A DNA stretch of 10,753 nt from assembly GCA_026125925.1 (NCBI GenBank), contig JAHCKF010000084.1, positions 1 through 10,753 on the forward strand, read 5' to 3'. Source of the stretch: Pseudolabrys sp. GTDB taxonomy: Bacteria; Pseudomonadota; Alphaproteobacteria; Rhizobiales; Xanthobacteraceae. Position 1 is the first letter of the stretch; each line of letters opens with the position of its first letter. The translations under genes were made by a program, and so were the position numbers. The notes beneath the pieces are model-generated. The model saw only the letters and a program-made list of their open reading frames with translations. It was not told the origin of the DNA and did not search any database. Positions 6,327 through 10,753 of this stretch are shown here, in pieces.

Positions 6327-6460
6327 TTATCCCTCCCCTGAAAGGGGAGGGTCCGGCGCGGAGCGCCGGGGGTGGGGTTATCCCATCCGTGTTTCGCGAA
6401 ACCCCACCCGTCTGCTCGCTGACGCTCGCAGCCACCCTCCCCGAAGACGGGGAGGGATAA
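6327..6460. repeat. Multi-hairpin palindromic repeat between convergent genes
   Basis: A 134-base element fills the gap between the convergent regulator and kinase genes. Its ends are perfect 12-base inverted repeats (TTATCCCTCCCC at 6327-6338, GGGGAGGGATAA at 6449-6460). Each end can instead fold locally: CCCTCCCC/GGGGAGGG at 6331-6338/6344-6351 and again at 6435-6442/6449-6456. Inside are CCGGCGC/GCGCCGG (6353-6359/6363-6369) and GGGTGGGGTT/AACCCCACCC (6370-6379/6400-6409). I recall this type of dispersed repeat (CCCTCCCC ends, GGTGGGGT centre) as common in Bradyrhizobium-like genomes, a memory-based match. It probably acts here as a bidirectional transcription terminator, and could be a non-autonomous mobile or REP-like element. 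Confidence 0.75.
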
Positions 6461-6470
6461 GCAAAAAGCC

Positions 6471-9400
6471 TTACTCCGCCGCTGCGACGCGCAGCACCCG
6501 CCATTGTGCCAAGAGCGCGCGCAGGGCGGCCGGCTTCAGCGGCTTGTTCAAAAGTTGGATGTCTTCGGCGCGGGCGCGTTCGCGCACGGCCGGCGAACGA
6601 TCGGCGGTGATGAGAATCGCCGGCAGCGGGCCGCACTGCCGGCGCAGCGCGATGATGGCGTCGATGCCGTTGCCGTGGTCGAGATGATAATCGACCAGGA
6701 GGCCGTTGGGCGGCGTCGCGCTCGCCGCCACGGCGGTCAGCGCCTGCTCGAGGTCCGGCGCCTTGAGCACGTCGCAACCCCAGCCGCGCAACAGGATCTC
6801 CATGCCGTCGAGCACGGCGGGCTCGTTGTCGATGCAGATCGCCGTGGTGCCGGCGAGTTGGCCGGGATCGGCGCGGTTCTGATCGCGGGCCGGCAGTTCG
6901 ACCGGCTTGGCGCTCGAGCGCGGCACCGTGACGGCGAAGTGCGAACCGCCGCCGCGCGTACCGTCGACATCGACGGCGAGCGCCAGGATGCGGCCGATGC
7001 GTTCGACGATCGACAGACCGAGACCGAGGCCGCGCGCGATCTTGGCTCCCTGATCGAGGCGGTGGAATTCGATGAAGATATCGCGGCGTTTCGAGGCCGG
7101 GATGCCGACGCCGGTGTCGTAGACATCGATGCGCAGTTCATGGCCGCGGCGGCGGCAGCCGATCAGCACCTTGCCCGCCGGCGTGTATTTGATGGCGTTG
7201 GAGACGAGGTTCTGCACCATGCGGCGCAGCAGCCGCCGGTCCGACCGCACCACCAGCGAGCAGGGCACATATTTGAGTTCGATGCCCCGGGCGGCGGCGA
7301 GCGGCGCGAATTCCAGTTCGATCTGCCGCATCACATCGTCGATGCGGAACGATGAATATTCCGGCCGCATCGAGCCAGTGTCGAGCCGCGACATGTCGAG
7401 CAGCGCGCTGAAGATTTCCTCGACCGCTTCGAGCGAGGCATCGATGTTGTCGGCGAGCTTGCGGTCGTCATGGGCGCCGCGCTCGATCAGGCTGGTGACG
7501 TAGAGTCGCGCCGCGTTGAGCGGCTGCAGGATGTCGTGGCTGGCAGCGGCGAGAAACTTTGTTTTGGAGATATTGGCGGCGTCGGCTTCGCCCTTGGCGT
7601 GGGCGAGCTCGGCGTTGAGCGCCTCGAGCTCCTCGGTGCGCTCACGCACGCGGCGCTCCAGCGTTTCGTTGGCGCGCTCCAGCGCCTCGGCCGCTTCGAC
7701 GCTGGCGGTGATGTCGGTGAAGGTGGTGACGATGCCGCCGTCCGGCATGTGGTTGGCGCGCACCTCGATGACCATGGAGCCCTCGGCGAAGCGCTCCATG
7801 AACACATCCTTGCCGGACAAATAGCGTTCGATCTGCTCGCGCACCAGGTCCTCGGTGCGCTTGGCATCGACGTCGGCGCGCCGCAGGTTGAAGCGCAGGA
7901 TTTCGGCGAGGTCGATGCCGACGCGGATCAGGCTCGGCGGCAGATCGAGAATTTCGCCGAACTGGCGGTTCCAGCAGATCAGTTGCAGGTCGCGGTCGAA
8001 CACCGCGATGCCCTGGCGCACGTGATCGAGCGCGGTCTGCAGGATTTCGCGGTTGTAGTGGATGGCGGCATTGGCGTCGTCGAGCAGCTTGAGCGCCGCC
8101 TTGGTCGAGACCGTGCGCTTGCGCAACAGCAGCGACAGGACGAGCCGCGACGACGCGGCACCGATGGCCGAGGCGAGCTGATGCTCGGCGAAGCGGATCA
8201 GTTCGAAATCGGCCTCGGCTTGCGGATCGAGGCTGATGCGGCGCGCCGAGGCGAAGCTCTGGAATGCGGTACGTGTGCGTTCCTCGCCGAGATAGCGCGC
8301 GACCGTCGACGTCAGTTCTTCCACCGTGACCGACGAGCGCCAGAGCCGGAACGTCGGCGCCATCGGCGCCAGACTCGTCGGTACGAAAATGTCGGCCTGC
8401 ATCCGCTCGATCGGGGTCGGCGCGCGCATTAGCGAGAAGCCGATGTAGCCGAGGATGTTGAGCGCCAGCGACCACGTGACGCCATGCACCAGCGGCTGTA
8501 ATTCGACACCGAACAGTGCCTGGGGCCGCAGCATGGCGATTCCGAACGGGCCCTCGCTCAGGACGTGCGCGCCGACGAAGCCGATGTCGGCGACGCTCGG
8601 CAGCAGCAGTGTGTAGCCCCAGGCGAAGATGCCGAGCGTCATGCCGGCGATGGCGCCGCGCGCGGTGCCGCGCCGCCAGATCAGGCCGCCGAAGAAGGCG
8701 GGGGCGAGCTGCGCGACCGCTGCGAAGGCGAGCAGGCCGATGGCGGCGAGCTGCGCATCGCCGGCGAGGCGGTAATAGAGATAGGCCAGCAGCAGGATGA
8801 CGAAGATCGCCCCGCGCCGGACCTTGAGCAGCAGCTCGCCGACGTGGCCCTTGCCGGAAAGCAGCGCCTCGCGGCGCTTGAGCACCCAGGGGACCACGAG
8901 GTCGTTGGAGACCATGATAGCCAGCGCCACGGTCTCGACGATCACCATCGCGGTCGCAGCCGAAAGGCCGCCGATGAACGCGAGCAGGGTGAAGAAGTCC
9001 GAGCGCGCCACCAGCGGCAGCGCGAGCACGAACATGTCGCTGTCGGTGCCGCCGGACGGAAAGGTCAGGAGGCCCGCCATTGCGATCGGCAGCACGAACA
9101 GGTTGATGAGCACGAGGTAGATCGGGAACAGCCAGATGGCGCGCCTGATTTCAGACTCGCTGTTGTTCTCCACCACGGTGACGTGAAACTGGCGCGGCAG
9201 CAGAACGATGGCGACGAAGGACAGCAGCGTCATCGCGATCAGCGAGCCGTACTGCGATTCCCGATTCAGAACGGCCGCGGTCGCGGGATGCTCCATCGCC
9301 TGCCTGAACAGCGCAATCGGGCCGTCGAACATCCAGAAAGTGACGAACACGCCGACCGCGAGGAATGCGAACAGCTTGACGAGCGATTCGGCCGCGATCG

Positions 9401-9986
9401 CCAGCATCAGCCCGTCCTGGTGCTCGGTCGCGTCGATGTGCCGGGTCCCGAACAGGACCGCGAAGGCCGCCATCGACAGCGCCACGAACAGCGCGATGTC
9501 GCCCAGCAGCGGCTGCGCCGTGCCGGTGTTGGTGGCGACGTGGGCGAGGATGGTGCCGAGCGACGCCGACACCGCCTTCAGTTGCAGGGCGATATAGGGA
9601 ATGCAGCCGACGATCGCGATCAGCGCGACGGTCGCGGCCACCGCCTGGCCCTTGCCGTAGCGCGCGGCGATGAAGTCGGCGATCGAGGTGATGTTCTGCG
9701 CCTTGGCGAGCCGCACGATCCGCATGATCAGGGGCGCACCGAGCCCGATCATCAGCACCGGGCCGATGTAGATGGTGAGGAAGTCGAGGCCGGTGCGCGA
9801 GGCCAGACCGACCGATCCGAAGAATGTCCACGACGTGCAGTAGATCGCCAGGCACAGCGGATAGATCATCAGCCGCGAGCGGCCGTCGCGGCCGAGCTGG
9901 CGAACGCGATCGCCGTAGCTCGCGATGACGAACAACAGCCCGATGTAGGCGAGCGCGACGGCTACGACGGCCCAGCCTTGCAGCAT
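6471..9986 (-). CDS. SSS-fused hybrid sensor histidine kinase (CrbS/MxtR-like)
   Basis: This 1171-residue membrane sensor has an N-terminal SSS/SLC5 transporter-like domain (about 1-525, many hydrophobic helices). A STAC-like linker follows (about 535-625, VTVEELTSTVARYLGEERT and later EADFELIRFAEHQLASAIG), then PAS (about 650-765, QGIAVFD, CWNRQF), a coiled coil (about 770-805), HisKA with His817 in AAASHDILQPL, HATPase (Asn930 in SNAIKYT, Asp957 in DTGVGIP, GLGLGLS at 986-992) and a receiver (about 1050-1165, Asp1099 in LLVDYHL, Lys in LLNKPLKP). GGAGGGG precedes the ATG at 9986 by 5 bases, favouring it over an upstream in-frame ATG at 10034. The domain order resembles CrbS/MxtR kinases that govern acetate use. 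The symporter's Ser-Thr sodium-site pair is replaced here by Ala346-Met347. Confidence 0.95.
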   Translation of the reverse strand: MLQGWAVVAVALAYIGLLFVIASYGDRVRQLGRDGRSRLMIYPLCLAIYCTSWTFFGSVGLASRTGLDFLTIYIGPVLMIGLGAPLIMRIVRLAKAQNITSIADFIAARYGKGQAVAATVALIAIVGCIPYIALQLKAVSASLGTILAHVATNTGTAQPLLGDIALFVALSMAAFAVLFGTRHIDATEHQDGLMLAIAAESLVKLFAFLAVGVFVTFWMFDGPIALFRQAMEHPATAAVLNRESQYGSLIAMTLLSFVAIVLLPRQFHVTVVENNSESEIRRAIWLFPIYLVLINLFVLPIAMAGLLTFPSGGTDSDMFVLALPLVARSDFFTLLAFIGGLSAATAMVIVETVALAIMVSNDLVVPWVLKRREALLSGKGHVGELLLKVRRGAIFVILLLAYLYYRLAGDAQLAAIGLLAFAAVAQLAPAFFGGLIWRRGTARGAIAGMTLGIFAWGYTLLLPSVADIGFVGAHVLSEGPFGIAMLRPQALFGVELQPLVHGVTWSLALNILGYIGFSLMRAPTPIERMQADIFVPTSLAPMAPTFRLWRSSVTVEELTSTVARYLGEERTRTAFQSFASARRISLDPQAEADFELIRFAEHQLASAIGAASSRLVLSLLLRKRTVSTKAALKLLDDANAAIHYNREILQTALDHVRQGIAVFDRDLQLICWNRQFGEILDLPPSLIRVGIDLAEILRFNLRRADVDAKRTEDLVREQIERYLSGKDVFMERFAEGSMVIEVRANHMPDGGIVTTFTDITASVEAAEALERANETLERRVRERTEELEALNAELAHAKGEADAANISKTKFLAAASHDILQPLNAARLYVTSLIERGAHDDRKLADNIDASLEAVEEIFSALLDMSRLDTGSMRPEYSSFRIDDVMRQIELEFAPLAAARGIELKYVPCSLVVRSDRRLLRRMVQNLVSNAIKYTPAGKVLIGCRRRGHELRIDVYDTGVGIPASKRRDIFIEFHRLDQGAKIARGLGLGLSIVERIGRILALAVDVDGTRGGGSHFAVTVPRSSAKPVELPARDQNRADPGQLAGTTAICIDNEPAVLDGMEILLRGWGCDVLKAPDLEQALTAVAASATPPNGLLVDYHLDHGNGIDAIIALRRQCGPLPAILITADRSPAVRERARAEDIQLLNKPLKPAALRALLAQWRVLRVAAAE

Positions 9987-9991
9987 GTCGT

Positions 9992-9998
9992 CCCCTCC
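9992..9998 (-). promoter_or_regulatory. Ribosome-binding site of the hybrid kinase
   Basis: Minus-strand GGAGGGG lies 5 bases before the ATG at 9986. This strong site fixes the start at MLQGWAVV and argues against the in-frame ATG 48 bases further upstream. Confidence 0.8.
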
Positions 9999-10219
9999 GG
10001 GTCCCCATTCAGCGGCGCAAGGTCCGCCCGGCACCCATCCCCAGGCAGGTCATCATAGTATCCGCCGCTTTGTCCACTGTACGGCTGGGCAAAATTCTCC
10101 TGAATCGCCATGGCCTTAACGGGGCTCCGAACGGGCGCCGGGAATGGCCCGGGTTGCCGTGCGGCCAGCCGGGATAAGATCGCCGGGACGGCCAAGCTCA
10201 CATCAACGGGGTGCATACG
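9999..10219. other. Divergent intergenic region, kinase and mscL promoters
   Basis: This region separates the kinase start from the divergent mscL. An open frame on the minus strand (up to 84 residues, running into the kinase start) has no ribosome-binding site and no recognisable protein character. A TTGCCG (10154-10159) and TAAGAT (10175-10180) pair could be an mscL promoter, but the 15-base spacing is short. No strong inverted repeats were seen. Confidence 0.4.
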
Positions 10220-10630
10220 ATGCTGAAGAAATTCCAGGATTTCGCCATCAAGGGCAACGCGTTCGATCTCGCCGTCGGCGTGATCATCGGCGCCGCCTTC
10301 GGGCAGATCGTGTCGTCGATCGTCGGCGACCTGTTCATGCCGATCGTCGGTGCGGTCACCGGCGGTCTCGACTTCAGCAACTACTTCGTCGCGCTGTCCG
10401 GCAAGGTGACAGCGGACAGTCTCGTCGAAGCCAAGAAGCAGGGCGCGGTGCTGGCGTGGGGTAACTTCCTGACCATCGTGATCAACTTCCTGATCATCGC
10501 GTGGATCCTGTTCATCGTGGTCAACGCGATCCAGAAGCTGCGGCAGAGGGAAGAAGAGAAACCTGCGGCAGCGCCGCCGCGGCAGGAGGTTCTGCTGCAG
10601 GAGATCCGCGATCTGCTCGCCAAGCGTTAG
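10220..10630 (+). CDS. mscL: Large-conductance mechanosensitive channel MscL
   Basis: This 136-residue protein is MscL, a homopentameric inner-membrane channel that opens under membrane tension to release solutes during hypo-osmotic shock. The N-terminal helix [20 protein letters not shown] leads into TM1 ([22 protein letters not shown]), the family signature. A periplasmic loop follows (about 47-75), then TM2 (about 77-100, [20 protein letters not shown]), and a C-terminal bundle helix rich in Glu/Arg ([14 protein letters not shown]). Length matches the family. The ATG at 10220 is preceded by a GGGGTG at about the right distance; the in-frame GTG at 10211 would add three residues. It is probably monocistronic, divergent from the kinase gene, and is followed by a hairpin terminator. 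Confidence 0.97.
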   Translation: MLKKFQDFAIKGNAFDLAVGVIIGAAFGQIVSSIVGDLFMPIVGAVTGGLDFSNYFVALSGKVTADSLVEAKKQGAVLAWGNFLTIVINFLIIAWILFIVVNAIQKLRQREEEKPAAAPPRQEVLLQEIRDLLAKR

Positions 10631-10654
10631 CCTGTTGCGACTGTCTTGAGCGTT

Positions 10655-10686
10655 ACGCCGCCGGCCATGCGAGAGTCCGGCGGCGT
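10655..10686 (+). terminator. Hairpin terminator after mscL
   Basis: ACGCCGCCGG (10655-10664) and CCGGCGGCGT (10677-10686) form a perfect 10-bp stem with a 12-base loop, 24 bases past the mscL stop. Only a short T run follows (GTTTCG), so termination may be partly dependent on other factors. Confidence 0.6.
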
Positions 10687-10753
10687 TTCGCGCTCGCTGT
10701 TGTCGGCCGGCCGTGTGCCGCGGCGTACGAGAAAGCGCGGTGTGCCGCTTGCC
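10687..10753. other. Window end, no feature seen
   Basis: The last 67 bases are G+C-rich and hold no recognisable gene start, stop or repeat. They probably belong to the next intergenic or coding region beyond the window. Confidence 0.3.

Noticed and set aside
8565..10058. A 497-residue open frame antisense to the kinase transporter domain
   Set aside because: It is a low-complexity, charged product antisense to a strongly supported coding sequence; a G+C-bias shadow.
9962..10111. Possible 49-residue upstream reading frame overlapping the kinase start
   Set aside because: There is no usable ribosome-binding site and no protein-like character; the kinase has its own strong Shine-Dalgarno site.

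Overview
The window is high-GC DNA with short intergenic gaps and alphaproteobacterial gene families. It looks like a Hyphomicrobiales chromosome, perhaps of the Bradyrhizobium/Rhodopseudomonas/Xanthobacteraceae group. That placement rests on the protein families and on a palindromic repeat type I associate with those genomes; no rRNA or other marker gene is present. No phage, insertion sequence, CRISPR array or tRNA was seen.

Left part (1-2949): a predicted exported coiled-coil protein of unknown function is followed 14 bases later by a YjbQ/UPF0047 protein, both on the + strand. They converge on a small membrane protein on the - strand. Then comes a helical protein of unknown function on the + strand, whose stop codon overlaps that of a convergent YggT-like membrane protein.

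Central part (3008-9986) is the most interesting. A two-gene - strand operon encodes a DUF4212 small subunit and a 604-residue sodium/solute symporter (SSS/SLC5 family, VC_2705-like). A 531-base intergenic region rich in inverted repeats separates it from a divergent NarL/LuxR-type response regulator that probably starts at TTG. The regulator converges, across a 134-base multi-hairpin repeat, on a 1171-residue sensor kinase. That kinase fuses an SSS-type transporter domain to a STAC-like linker, PAS, HisKA, HATPase and receiver domains. The layout resembles the CrbS/CrbR (MxtR/ErdR) systems of gammaproteobacteria, which control acetate and short-chain carboxylate use. By analogy, a transporter-shaped receptor senses a small carboxylate, the LuxR-type regulator responds, and the neighbouring symporter brings the substrate in. 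No acetyl-CoA synthetase gene lies in the window, so the substrate is inferred.

Right part (10220-10753): mscL, the large-conductance mechanosensitive channel, is divergent from the kinase and followed by a strong hairpin.

The points most worth a second look are an EF-hand-like calcium loop inside the symporter, the loss in the sensor of the Ser-Thr pair that forms the symporter's predicted sodium site, a terminator-like hairpin just ahead of the YggT-like gene, and several symmetrical motifs between the symporter operon and the response regulator.
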